A stretch of DNA of 16,641 bases from Bryobacterales bacterium (GCA_903970295.1 CAJCHQ010000803.1:1-16641); one strand, 5' to 3'. Counted from the first letter of the stretch, positions 1 through 7,773 are shown. The notes: generated from the letters alone by a model not told the origin. Program-made: numbers and translations.

Positions 1-42
1 ATGATATGAATGACACGTTTACAGTCTGGAGCTGAAAAGCAT

Positions 43-642
43 ATGAACAGAGCATTTGTCGAATTGATCGATGTCGGCGGCGGCAACATTGGTAGCGTCA
101 AGCGTTGTCTTGAGCGTCTCGGGGTTCAATACAAGCAGGCCCATCAGCCGTCGGATTTGAGTGGTAATTATCCGCTGGTGCTTCCGGGTGTCGGCAGCTT
201 TGGTGCGGTCATGCAGCACATTCAAAAGGCCGGTTTCGATCGAGCAATAGTTGAGAGTGTAAATAAGGGCACCCCTCTTCTGGGAATCTGCGTCGGTATG
301 CAGATTCTTTTCGAATCGAGCGAAGAATCACAAAATGTCCCCGGACTGAAGATTCTTGCGGGCTCAGTCGTCAAATACAGGCAGGGCAAAGTGCCGCAAA
401 TCGGCTGGAATAAAATCACTAACGCAAATGCCGAGAGCGATCAAGAGGAATATGTCTACTTCGTCAATTCCTATCACGCCCGTCCTGCCAATCCTGATGT
501 CGTTTATTACAGCGCTGAGTACTATGAAAAATTCTGTGCGGCAGTGAAAGACAAAAATGTTTGCGCTTTTCAGTTTCACCCTGAGAAGAGCGGCAAAGCC
601 GGACAACGCTTATTGACGAGGTGGCTTGATAGTGTCAGTTAA
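43..642 (+). CDS. hisH: Imidazole glycerol phosphate synthase, glutaminase subunit HisH
   Basis: Class I glutamine amidotransferase that releases ammonia from glutamine and passes it to HisF for step 5 of histidine synthesis. The 199-residue product has the usual HisH length. Visible motifs are LPGVGSFG (oxyanion region), GICVGMQ with nucleophile Cys83, and FHPEKS with His179 and Glu181, completing the Cys-His-Glu triad. YFVNSYHA matches the conserved YFVHSYY region. An in-frame ATG at position 10 exists, but the ATG at 43 begins directly before the conserved first strand and has GGAG 11 bases upstream, so I prefer 43. Bases 1-42 hold no recognisable end of an upstream gene, although stop codons in all three frames would allow one. 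The last 11 bases overlap hisF, which implies translational coupling between the two subunits. Confidence 0.95.
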   Translation: MNRAFVELIDVGGGNIGSVKRCLERLGVQYKQAHQPSDLSGNYPLVLPGVGSFGAVMQHIQKAGFDRAIVESVNKGTPLLGICVGMQILFESSEESQNVPGLKILAGSVVKYRQGKVPQIGWNKITNANAESDQEEYVYFVNSYHARPANPDVVYYSAEYYEKFCAAVKDKNVCAFQFHPEKSGKAGQRLLTRWLDSVS

Positions 643-1414
643 AACGGCCAGTGGTCTGTGCAAAAGAATTATTCCGTGCCTCGATGTCGCCCACGGGCGC
701 ACGGTTAAGGGCATCAAGTTCACTGAGCTGCGTGATGCCGGTGACCCCGTGGCGCTAGCCCTGGCATACGAAGAGCAGGGAGCTGACGAGCTGGTTTTTC
801 TAGACATCAGGGCTTCGCATGAAGGGCGCTCGACTACTCTCGATCTGGTTGAAAAAGTAGCGGCTAAGCTTTCCATCCCCTTCACCGTCGGCGGTGGCAT
901 CTCTACTCTCGATGATGTGCTGGCGCTTCTGGCAGCAGGTGCTGATAAAGTTTCGGTCAATACATCAGCTGTCCTGCGCCCCGAATTGATTTCAGAAATC
1001 GCTTTCAGTTGCGGCTCCCAGTGTTGCGTTCTGGCTATCGATGCTCGCCGAAAACCGGCTATCGGCCAGTGGGAAGTGCTCACTCACGGTGGACGCAAAA
1101 CGACCGCATTGGACGCCTACGCCTGGGCCGAAAAAGCGGTGGAGCTCGGTGCCGGCGAAATATTGCTCACCTCCTGGGACCAGGACGGCACACAGAGTGG
1201 CTTCGATCTGGAACTCTGTCGCACATTTTCCGAGTTGCCCGTGCCGATTATTGCCTCAGGTGGTGCCAAAGACGCGCAGTCCTTCATCGATGTTTTCACC
1301 GACGGTAAAGCTGACGCTGCCCTGGCTGCAACCATATTTCACGACCGCATTTATTCAGTTCGGGAACTTAAAACACGCATCGACCAAGCGGGGATTCCAG
1401 TACGTATATGCTAA
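632..1414 (+). CDS. hisF: Imidazole glycerol phosphate synthase, cyclase subunit HisF
   Basis: Beta/alpha-barrel partner of HisH. It uses the ammonia to convert PRFAR into imidazole glycerol phosphate and AICAR. The catalytic aspartates are in place: Asp18 in RIIPCLDV and Asp137 in LAIDARR. Phosphate-binding motifs VGGGI, IIASGGA and the SWDQDGT loop are present; the last is normally SMDxDGT, so Trp replaces Met. Length is 260 residues, normal for HisF. I chose GTG 632, with an 11-base overlap with hisH; a TTG at 626 would add two residues and is possible. The gene overlaps the next (hisA-I-E) by 7 bases, so the whole set is likely one transcript. Confidence 0.95.
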   Translation: MSVKTASGLCKRIIPCLDVAHGRTVKGIKFTELRDAGDPVALALAYEEQGADELVFLDIRASHEGRSTTLDLVEKVAAKLSIPFTVGGGISTLDDVLALLAAGADKVSVNTSAVLRPELISEIAFSCGSQCCVLAIDARRKPAIGQWEVLTHGGRKTTALDAYAWAEKAVELGAGEILLTSWDQDGTQSGFDLELCRTFSELPVPIIASGGAKDAQSFIDVFTDGKADAALAATIFHDRIYSVRELKTRIDQAGIPVRIC

Positions 1415-2652
1415 TCGGCAGCATCGACATCATGAACGGCAAAGCCGTGCAACTGCGCCAGGGTAAAGAGCTGGTTATTGAAAGTGCCCGCGATCCAATC
1501 GATTTGGCGAAAGAATTCAACCGCTTCGGAGAAGTGGCTGTCATCGATCTAGATGCGGCAATGGGCCAGGGCAACAACACTGAGTTGATCGAGAAAATTT
1601 GCGCGGTAGCTGATACCCGCGTTGGCGGTGGAGTGCGGAACGAGGAAATTGCTCGCCGCTTGCTCAAAGCCGGCGCTCGCCAACTAATCATTGGCACAGT
1701 GGCTAATCCTGAATTTCTCAGCAAATTCCCTCGCGACATGGTGATGGTGGCAATTGATCACCGCAATGGAGAAGTTACCGATCATGGCTGGCAAGCGACC
1801 ACTGGCGAGACTGTAGGCGCAAGAGTAGAGCGCTTGCGTGATTACTGTGGTGGTTTTCTTTGCACGTTCGTCGAGCAAGAGGGTGGGTTGAAAGGGATCC
1901 CGCTCGATCAGGTGAAGGAGCTGCAGAAGAAGGTCAAGAGCCCGCTCACCGTGGCCGGTGGCATCGCCAGTGAGGCTGAAATCATCGAAATTTCCAAGCT
2001 GGGTATCGACGTGCAAGTGGGAATGGCTTTATACAAGGGCCTGGTTGATCCGATTAATTCTGTCGTCCAGAGTCTGACCTTCAACGGTGAGGGTTTGATT
2101 CCCACTGTTGCTCAAGACGAGTGCGGGCAGGTTTTGATGTTGGCATACAGTTCAGCTGCGTCACTGGAGGCGGCGTTGCGCCAGGGTAAAGGTATTTATT
2201 GGAGTCGTTCTCGAAATCAGTTGTGGGAAAAAGGCAAAACATCCGGAAACGCTCAGGAGCTGATTTCCTGTCGCACCGACTGCGATCGGGATGCCCTTAT
2301 TTTCACGGTCAAGCAAACCAATGGTGCCTGCCACACCAATGCTTACAGCTGCTTCGGTACGGCAACCGGTACGCAAAAATTTTCGCTTGAAGCATTATTT
2401 GAATTGATGAAGAGCCGAAAAAAAGAACTTCCGGACGGCTCCTACACGACCAAAATGTTCCAGGATCGTAAAAAGCTGCTCAAGAAAATTCACGAGGAAG
2501 CTTTCGAAGTGGTTAATTACGAATCGCGCGAGAACTTGCGCTGGGAGATCGCCGATTTGCTCTATTTCGTCAGTATCCTGGCCGTGGACGAAGGCATAGA
2601 ATGGAAGGATATCGAAAACGAATTAGCAGGCAGGAGAAAAGCAGGCGGATGA
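1408..2652 (+). CDS. hisA/hisI/hisE: Fused HisA-HisI-HisE: isomerase, PR-AMP cyclohydrolase and PR-ATP pyrophosphohydrolase
   Basis: A single 414-residue chain covers three consecutive steps of histidine synthesis. Residues 1-220 are a HisA barrel with general base Asp7, VIDLDAA, VGGGVRN, Asp117 in VAIDHRNG and VAGGIAS. Residues about 225-322 are HisI with [16 protein letters not shown], the DCDRD metal cluster (291-295), and Cys292, Cys308 and Cys315 in the usual zinc-ligand spacing (x15, x6). Residues about 329-414 are HisE, with PDGSYTTK and [11 protein letters not shown], then IADLLY. HisI-HisE fusion is common in bacteria; attachment to HisA is not what I expect. The HisA loop normally reading T-D-I-x-x-D-G reads T153-F-V-E-Q-E-G here, so the usual second catalytic Asp is Phe154. 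The frame is open throughout with no stop at the HisA/HisI junction. It shares an ATGA overlap with hisD. Confidence 0.92.
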   Translation: MLIGSIDIMNGKAVQLRQGKELVIESARDPIDLAKEFNRFGEVAVIDLDAAMGQGNNTELIEKICAVADTRVGGGVRNEEIARRLLKAGARQLIIGTVANPEFLSKFPRDMVMVAIDHRNGEVTDHGWQATTGETVGARVERLRDYCGGFLCTFVEQEGGLKGIPLDQVKELQKKVKSPLTVAGGIASEAEIIEISKLGIDVQVGMALYKGLVDPINSVVQSLTFNGEGLIPTVAQDECGQVLMLAYSSAASLEAALRQGKGIYWSRSRNQLWEKGKTSGNAQELISCRTDCDRDALIFTVKQTNGACHTNAYSCFGTATGTQKFSLEALFELMKSRKKELPDGSYTTKMFQDRKKLLKKIHEEAFEVVNYESRENLRWEIADLLYFVSILAVDEGIEWKDIENELAGRRKAGG

Positions 2653-4007
2653 AAACTAAAACAAACACGGACATGATCGCCATCCATCAATTGGCGACAA
2701 TCGATAAGTCCGAATTGGCTCGCCTGAAGATGCGCGCCAACTCCGATATTTCTCAAGTTAAGAGTAAAGTCGAAACTATCATTGCCACCGTGCGTGAGCG
2801 GGGCGACGAAGCTCTGGTCGACTATACCCGTGAATTCGATGACCCTAATTTTACGCGAGAACGTTTAGTCGTCAGCGCCGACGATATCCGTGAAGCCTAT
2901 AAGAAAACAGATAAGCATGTAATCGAAAAAATCAAAGAGCAAATCAGTCTGTCCAAGCGCTTTCATTCGCTTCAAAAACTGCACATTCCCGCCTGGGAAG
3001 CCGAGTTAGAAGATGGCATCACAGTCGGAGAAAAATGGACGGCCATTGATAACGTCGGTCTCTATGTGCCGGGCGGCAAAAATCCCTTCCCGACTGTGCA
3101 ACAAATTCTCGCGGTGCCGGCCAAGTTGGCCGGCTGCAAGCGCGTCGTATCGTGCATATCCCCGCGCGGACATGGCTTCGAAGTCATTATCGCCGCCAAC
3201 GAATGTGGATTGACCGAGATCTACAGACTAGGTGGTGCACAAGCGATCGCCGCCATGGCCTATGGTACTGAAACAATTAAGCCGGTCGAACTGATCGCCG
3301 GTCCAGGCAGCCCCTACGTGACAGCGGCCAAAATTCTTTGCCAAGAGCAAGTGGGCATCGATATGCCGGCCGGTCCCAGCGAAGCGATTATTCTCGCCGA
3401 TGACACTGCCGATCACGATATCGACATTCAGGAGAAAGCGCAGTATTGCGCCGCCGATATTCTGGCACGCGCCGAGCACGGCCCTGATTCAGCCGGACTG
3501 CTGGTCACTGATTCGCTAGAATTGGCAGAATTGACCAGGGCTGCGATCGAAAAGCAATATCAGTCGCTCTCACGCACCGAGTATATCGCTACAGCATTGA
3601 AAACTTACTCGGCGATCATCGTTGCCGATTCGATGGAGCAAGCCATTGCATTCACCAACGAATACGCTCCCGAGCATTTGGAAATTCTTACTGCCGATCC
3701 GAAGCTGACATTTTCATCGATTCAGCACGCCGGATCGGCATTTCTCGGGTATTACAATCCGGTTGCTACCGGCGATTATGCTACTGGTATTAATCACGTT
3801 TTGCCTTCCAGTGGTTGGGCCAGGCAAACATCAGCAGTAGCGGTTTGGACATTCATGAAACGCGTGCAGTATTCTCAATTAAGCAAGAAAGGTTTGAAAA
3901 GATTGCAACCCATTGTGCAGACGATTGCTACAGTCGAAGGACTTGATGCGCACAGGCGCAGTGTCGATATTCGCTTTGACAAAGATATCGCCCCGCTCAA
4001 CAAATGA
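2649..4007 (+). CDS. hisD: Histidinol dehydrogenase HisD
   Basis: Zinc- and NAD-dependent enzyme for the last two steps, oxidising histidinol to histidine. The 452-residue product shows LYVPGGK, YRLGGAQAIAA, IAGPGSPYVTAAK, IDMPAGPSE, APEHLEI (catalytic Glu342, His343), ATGDYATGINHVLPS and GLDAHRRS. Using E. coli spacing, the zinc ligands fall at position 274, His277, Asp376 and His435. Position 274 is Arg (codon CGC) where the family has Gln, and GPGN reads GPGS, so it is a divergent member. The start ATG at 2649 overlaps the preceding stop as ATGA and has AGGAG at 2632-2636; an upstream in-frame ATG at 2601 would overlap HisE by 52 bases and is unlikely. HisD-like paralogues act on other alcohols, but placement in a his operon supports histidinol. 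Confidence 0.93.
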   Translation: MKTKTNTDMIAIHQLATIDKSELARLKMRANSDISQVKSKVETIIATVRERGDEALVDYTREFDDPNFTRERLVVSADDIREAYKKTDKHVIEKIKEQISLSKRFHSLQKLHIPAWEAELEDGITVGEKWTAIDNVGLYVPGGKNPFPTVQQILAVPAKLAGCKRVVSCISPRGHGFEVIIAANECGLTEIYRLGGAQAIAAMAYGTETIKPVELIAGPGSPYVTAAKILCQEQVGIDMPAGPSEAIILADDTADHDIDIQEKAQYCAADILARAEHGPDSAGLLVTDSLELAELTRAAIEKQYQSLSRTEYIATALKTYSAIIVADSMEQAIAFTNEYAPEHLEILTADPKLTFSSIQHAGSAFLGYYNPVATGDYATGINHVLPSSGWARQTSAVAVWTFMKRVQYSQLSKKGLKRLQPIVQTIATVEGLDAHRRSVDIRFDKDIAPLNK

Positions 4008-4013
4008 GGTATC

Positions 4014-5276
4014 GTGGCTAATACTTTGCTCGCGATCCAGAAGCTGCAATTTGCCGATAAGGCCGCTGCAGAAGCTGCTTTGCTGCAGTTCTTGCAAAAT
4101 CACTACGATTGCTCTGTGTGCTCGGCCTGGATCAACACAAAGCCCGAATCTTTGAACTCGCTCAATGGCATAGTGGAATTAGCATCCGGTGCCAGATATT
4201 TTTTCAAAACTCACACCGAGGAAAATGAGCAACTATCGGATTACTATAATTCGCAGATGTTGAGCGACGCCGGTTACCCGGTCCTACAGCCGACTCGGAT
4301 TCAGCATCAGCCGGGGCAGCAAATTGCTCTCTACGAAATCGTCACACTGCCCACGCTTTTTGACGAAATCAAAACAGCAGAAGATGTCTTGCTGCAGACT
4401 GGAGTTATGACAAGTGAAGCATGCCAATTAGCGGACATGAATGCGCAGTTGGACAGTAAAGTTTTCGAGTGTTACAAGCGGACCCTGCAAACAACCCCAA
4501 GCGACACGTCCAGTGCCCCTATCCACCAGCTGTTTTCGCATCGCTTAGCAGCAGGTGGACGCGTCGATCTGTTCTACAAGGGAAAAAATGTACGTCTTGA
4601 AGAAAAAGAATTTGCCTTCGAAGAATTAGCCAATTTGTCCTGGACGATCAATTCGGTCCGGTATAAACAATCGCTGAGTGAGCTGATTGAACAAGCCAAA
4701 CTCGTTCTCAAGAAAAATTCTACAACTATTTCTGTGGTCGGCCACGGAGACGCTCATAACGGCAATCTTTTCGTCGATTATCCCAGCCATCACCTGGCCT
4801 ATTTCGACCCCGCTTTCGCCGGACGGCACAGCCCGTTGCTGGATCTGGTAAAACCGCTGTTTCATAATGTCTTTGCTCGCTGGATGTATTTTCCTGACAC
4901 CGTCGACACTGAAAGTCAAATTGAATTCAAGGCAAAAGATAGTGAGATTTTTGTCGAGCACAGTTTCCGGCCGAGTGAGATCCGGAAAAAATTTTTCAGC
5001 GCCAAGATTACCCATGCGCTCAAGCCGCTGTTGCAGGAGCTAAGAAATACAGCTGTTTTGCCTAGCGATTGGCAAGAGCAAATCAGGATGGCACTTTTTT
5101 GCTGCCCCTTTTTGACCGTCAATCTTTTTGCTGCCTCTAACCCGCACGGCTCGTTGGCCGAACGGTATAGCAACAAAATCAAACTGCTGGGCTTGTCGAT
5201 GTGCCTGGAAATGGGTGCAGATGTTCAATCTGGTCACAGTGAGATAGCTGGTATGATCGCTGAGCTTTTTAGCTAG
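4014..5276 (+). CDS. Phosphotransferase of the APH/choline-kinase fold, substrate unknown
   Basis: The 420-residue product has the layout of aminoglycoside/choline/homoserine-type small-molecule kinases. An N-lobe lysine, Lys65 in RYFFKTH, could contact ATP. The Brenner motif HGDAHNGN carries the catalytic Asp246 and Asn251. A metal-binding Asp265 lies in AYFDPAFAGRHSPLLDL. The C-terminal 150 residues are not assignable by eye. No signal peptide is visible, so it should be cytoplasmic. It begins with GTG six bases after the hisD stop, and the GAGGT at 4006-4010 spans that stop, so it is probably co-transcribed and coupled to hisD. Context suggests a metabolic kinase rather than antibiotic resistance, but no substrate can be named. 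Confidence 0.8.
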   Translation: MANTLLAIQKLQFADKAAAEAALLQFLQNHYDCSVCSAWINTKPESLNSLNGIVELASGARYFFKTHTEENEQLSDYYNSQMLSDAGYPVLQPTRIQHQPGQQIALYEIVTLPTLFDEIKTAEDVLLQTGVMTSEACQLADMNAQLDSKVFECYKRTLQTTPSDTSSAPIHQLFSHRLAAGGRVDLFYKGKNVRLEEKEFAFEELANLSWTINSVRYKQSLSELIEQAKLVLKKNSTTISVVGHGDAHNGNLFVDYPSHHLAYFDPAFAGRHSPLLDLVKPLFHNVFARWMYFPDTVDTESQIEFKAKDSEIFVEHSFRPSEIRKKFFSAKITHALKPLLQELRNTAVLPSDWQEQIRMALFCCPFLTVNLFAASNPHGSLAERYSNKIKLLGLSMCLEMGADVQSGHSEIAGMIAELFS

Positions 5277-5318
5277 ATTTCTGAGGGGGCGTAGGGAGTT
5301 TTGCGGAGTTAAATTGAG

Positions 5319-5978
5319 ATGGTTGAAGTGTCTGGGACGACTGAAACAATAGCCGGCATTGCGGTTCCTGACAGTGCAATGTGCAAACAGGCAACGGCAC
5401 TGGTGAAAGAGGCGGAAAGCGATCTTCTTTATCATCATTCCAGGCGCGTATTTTTCTTCGGTGCGCTCGTCGGGGTGAGCAAAAATCTGAGATTCGACAT
5501 CGAGCTGCTCTACATCGGAGCGATGTTCCATGATATGGGCTTGCTGCCCAAATACGCTACGAAGCACGAAAGATTTGAAGTAGATTCGGCAAATGCCGCC
5601 GCAGATTTCTTACGCCAATATAAGATTGCTAACGAAGAAATCGAAATGGTATGGGATGCGGTGGCGTTGCACACGACACCCGGAATCCCGCAGCACAAGA
5701 AGCCAGTAGTCGCCCTGGTCACTGCCGGTGTCGAGATGGATGTACTGGGACTGGGCTTTGATGCCGTGTCGAATCAAAGCCGTGAAGCAGTGGCTGCCGC
5801 CCATCCGCGCGGACCTGAATTCAAAGAAGGCATTATGCGCGCATTTTATGACGGCAACAAAAATAAACCGCAAACAACCTTTGGTAACGTCAATGCCGAC
5901 GTTCTTGCGAAATTCGATCCCAAATTCAGGACGCTCAATTTCTGCGAAATAATTTCTAACAACCAATGGCCGACCTGA
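5319..5978 (+). CDS. HD-domain hydrolase resembling cyanamide hydratase
   Basis: A 219-residue single-domain HD-superfamily protein. Metal-site residues visible are His40 in YHHSRR, the signature pair His71-Asp72 in AMFHDMG, His118 in VALHTTPGI and Asp141 in EMDVLG. The order HSRRVFFFGA, then LYIGAMFHDMGL, RFEVDSANAA and VALHTTPGI resembles the Ddi2/cyanamide-hydratase-like HD family more than the GD-box response-regulator HD-GYP proteins. True cyanamide activity is not implied; close bacterial relatives are generally uncharacterised. It starts at ATG 5319 with GGAG at 5305-5308. The 42-base gap after the kinase gene contains no visible terminator, so co-transcription with the his block is possible. 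Confidence 0.8.
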   Translation: MVEVSGTTETIAGIAVPDSAMCKQATALVKEAESDLLYHHSRRVFFFGALVGVSKNLRFDIELLYIGAMFHDMGLLPKYATKHERFEVDSANAAADFLRQYKIANEEIEMVWDAVALHTTPGIPQHKKPVVALVTAGVEMDVLGLGFDAVSNQSREAVAAAHPRGPEFKEGIMRAFYDGNKNKPQTTFGNVNADVLAKFDPKFRTLNFCEIISNNQWPT

Positions 5979-6000
5979 GTGACATCGCCAGTGGTGCTGA

Positions 6001-6063
6001 TATTGCATTTTGGCCGGAGGCTATTGCACTTTGACCAGCAACTATTGCACTTTAGCCAATAAC
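6001..6063. repeat. Three phased 21-bp tandem repeats, possible insertion-sequence end
   Basis: Three imperfect direct repeats start at 6001, 6022 and 6043 with an exact 21-base period. Each begins TATTGCA, followed by YTTT, a two-base variable spot, CC or CCA, and a variable tail. Copies 2 and 3 share the first 11 bases TATTGCACTTT and differ mainly in their last half. The array lies between the ends of two convergent genes, and the third copy encodes the last codons and stop of the minus-strand EF-hand gene. Multiple short terminal repeats containing TTTgACCA-like cores are a known feature of IS21-family ends, which this resembles. No transposase or matching partner end is present in the window, so a remnant or unrelated minisatellite are equally open. 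Confidence 0.7.
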
Positions 6064-6428
6064 AGACGGAAGTATAATTCGAGATCCAGTCGTGAGATGC
6101 CATCGCCTTGCTGCGGTCCACCTTCTTTGACGGAGTCGGCGATGTCTTCATGATTGGTTAATAGGAAAGTGATAAACGATTTTTCGCGCATGCCGACCGC
6201 CGGGTCTTCGAGAGCTGCGACCAATTCTTTGGACTCGATGAAGCCATTGCCATTCTTGTCCAGGATGTCAAAGGCAGAATAAGCAAACTGCTTGATGTCT
6301 TCGATATTCTGAGCGACCGGGTTCATCTTTTTCTCACCGGTTTTGGCCGGGAACTGACTGAACCAGGCATTTTCAAACTCGTCGTCTCCGCCTGCCGGCT
6401 TAGCCCCTTTTGTAAATTTGCTCTCCAC
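6042..6428 (-). CDS. Small EF-hand protein
   Basis: A 128-residue protein with one textbook calcium-binding EF-hand loop, residues 57-68: Asp57, Asn59, Asn61, Phe63, Glu65 and Glu68, framed by helices AYSAFDIL and KELVAALED. A second, degenerate loop around QQGDGISRLDLELYF may pair with it. No signal peptide or membrane helix is visible, so it may act as a cytoplasmic calcium sensor or buffer; its partner is unknown. The start is GTG at 6428-6426, preceded on its strand by GGGAG with 7-base spacing. The stop lies in the third 21-bp repeat, so the original C-terminus may have been replaced. It is divergent from the protease gene, sharing a 109-base promoter region. Confidence 0.75.
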   Translation of the reverse strand: MESKFTKGAKPAGGDDEFENAWFSQFPAKTGEKKMNPVAQNIEDIKQFAYSAFDILDKNGNGFIESKELVAALEDPAVGMREKSFITFLLTNHEDIADSVKEGGPQQGDGISRLDLELYFRLLLAKVQ

Positions 6429-6461
6429 TTTAAATCTCCCACCGTCCAGTTATCTCACCCT

Positions 6462-6517
6462 TATGCCACGGTATGCCAAAATTCATTCGGCGCTTTATGA
6501 TGTTTGAAAGATTGGCA
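6462..6517. promoter_or_regulatory. Direct and inverted repeats in a divergent promoter region
   Basis: The 109 bases between the EF-hand gene (leftward) and the TPR-protease gene (rightward) must hold both promoters. TATGCCA occurs twice, at 6462 and 6472, exactly 10 bases apart or about one helical turn. The second copy runs into TGCCAA (6474-6479), and its inverse TTGGCA is found at 6512-6517. This arrangement could be an operator, but I cannot identify a regulator or a convincing -35/-10 pair. Confidence 0.25.
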
Positions 6518-6537
6518 GTGTTCACATAGGAGTTCAT

Positions 6538-7773
6538 GTGCGGGCAAGCGATACTGAGGCGAGAGTCTCGGCTGTTCTTATGGGCATGATCTGTTTTTGC
6601 ATGGTTGCCTGTTCCTGGGTGAGTGCCAACGCGCAAGAAACGGCGGAGTCTCGTCAGGCTTATGATACAGCCGTGCGGCTGGACCAGGCTGGACGTCACG
6701 CTGAAGCGGTCGCTAGCATGCAGCAAGCCTGTAAGCTTGATCCGACCTCATTTGTATCCGCCTATAATCTTGGTGTCATGGGTGCGAATGCGAAAGATCC
6801 CAGAGCAGCCTTCCAGGGGTTCCAGCGAGCAGTGCAACTGGACGCCCGATCTTACAAAGCCTGGATCGGCCTCGGTCAAGCTCATATGGATTTGAATGAT
6901 CCTGCCGGCGCTCAGAAAGTCTACGAGCTGTGTGGAAAACAGTTTCCCGGTGAACACAGGCGTTTGAACATGGTAATGGGCAGTGCTCTAGCCAAACAGG
7001 GCAAATGGAAAGAAGCGGCGGTTGCCTGGGAGAAGGCCCGACAGGCGCAGCCGGATGAACAGGTCTATCTTTTGTTGCATTCTGCTTACATCGAACAAGG
7101 AAATCTGGATGCTGATTTGAAAATACAAAAAGAGTTCGTACAAAAATTCCCCAATAGCAAATATCAGCATCAGATGGCCGACGCCGCTAAGTATTACGAG
7201 AAAGATTTTGCCAATACCAAGGCCGGTGCCTCTTCAGCCGCTGGTCGCAGTGGCAACGACCAAGAATTGTGGACGGTCAATGATATGCCACTGAAAGTCT
7301 ACGTTAACGATCGTTTGAAAGGACGTACCGTGTGGACGGCCTCTGGCGGTAGCGGCGGGAACAACACATTCTCTTCTTTGATCGAACAAGCCTGGGCTGA
7401 GTGGGCATCAGCTTCTAGCGGCAAAGCAAGTTTCGTAATCTGCGACGATCCGAGTGAAGCTAACATCATTTGCGATTGGACTGACGACTATTCTAAATTC
7501 AAGATGAGTTTCGCTGCTGGTGAAACACTTTTCGGGCGCAACAAGTACGGTACAACATGTTGTACTCTCCATTTGTTGACAATGGATCGAGACAAAACAC
7601 CCGTCAGCAAGCCCATGTTTTACAACGTGACATTGCATGAACTGGGACATGCTCTGGGACTTGGCCACAGCCCCAACGTCAATGACGTCATGTATTTCAG
7701 TGCTCTAGATCGGGCTAAACCACATTTGAGCACGAACGATGTGGCCCGCGTGCGGCAAGTCTTGCCTCATTAG
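6538..7773 (+). CDS. Secreted TPR protein with matrixin-like zinc metalloprotease domain
   Basis: Residues 1-33 look like a Sec signal peptide with a hydrophobic stretch and a cleavage site near ANAQE. Residues about 38-220 form several tetratricopeptide repeats (for example SAYNLGVMGANAKDPRAAFQ). The C-terminal part, about 245-411, is a metzincin: HELGHALGLGHS supplies zinc ligands His367, His371 and His377 with catalytic Glu368, and Met385 in DVMYF gives the Met-turn, typical of the M10A matrixin group. The start is GTG 6538 with AGGAG at 6528-6532; a later ATG at 6580 would truncate the charged N-region. No cysteine-switch propeptide motif is obvious, so the TPR segment may serve as a scaffold or inhibitor. 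The substrate is unknown. It acts outside the cytoplasm. Confidence 0.85.
   Translation: MRASDTEARVSAVLMGMICFCMVACSWVSANAQETAESRQAYDTAVRLDQAGRHAEAVASMQQACKLDPTSFVSAYNLGVMGANAKDPRAAFQGFQRAVQLDARSYKAWIGLGQAHMDLNDPAGAQKVYELCGKQFPGEHRRLNMVMGSALAKQGKWKEAAVAWEKARQAQPDEQVYLLLHSAYIEQGNLDADLKIQKEFVQKFPNSKYQHQMADAAKYYEKDFANTKAGASSAAGRSGNDQELWTVNDMPLKVYVNDRLKGRTVWTASGGSGGNNTFSSLIEQAWAEWASASSGKASFVICDDPSEANIICDWTDDYSKFKMSFAAGETLFGRNKYGTTCCTLHLLTMDRDKTPVSKPMFYNVTLHELGHALGLGHSPNVNDVMYFSALDRAKPHLSTNDVARVRQVLPH

Noticed and set aside
1..42. End of an upstream gene such as hisB
   Set aside because: Stops exist in all three frames, but too few codons are visible to support any protein.
1041..1466. 141-codon plus-strand frame overlapping hisF and hisA
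   Set aside because: Lies wholly across well-supported hisF/hisA frames and has no family features.
2601..2648. Upstream in-frame ATG extending hisD by 16 residues
   Set aside because: It would overlap the HisE coding region by 52 bases and adds only basic, unconserved residues; the ATGA overlap at 2649 fits better.
4014..5276. Aminoglycoside resistance gene
   Set aside because: Only the general kinase-fold motifs match, the protein is longer than typical APH enzymes, and its context is biosynthetic.
6001..6063. CRISPR array
   Set aside because: The units are contiguous 21-bp tandem repeats without spacers, and no cas genes are present.
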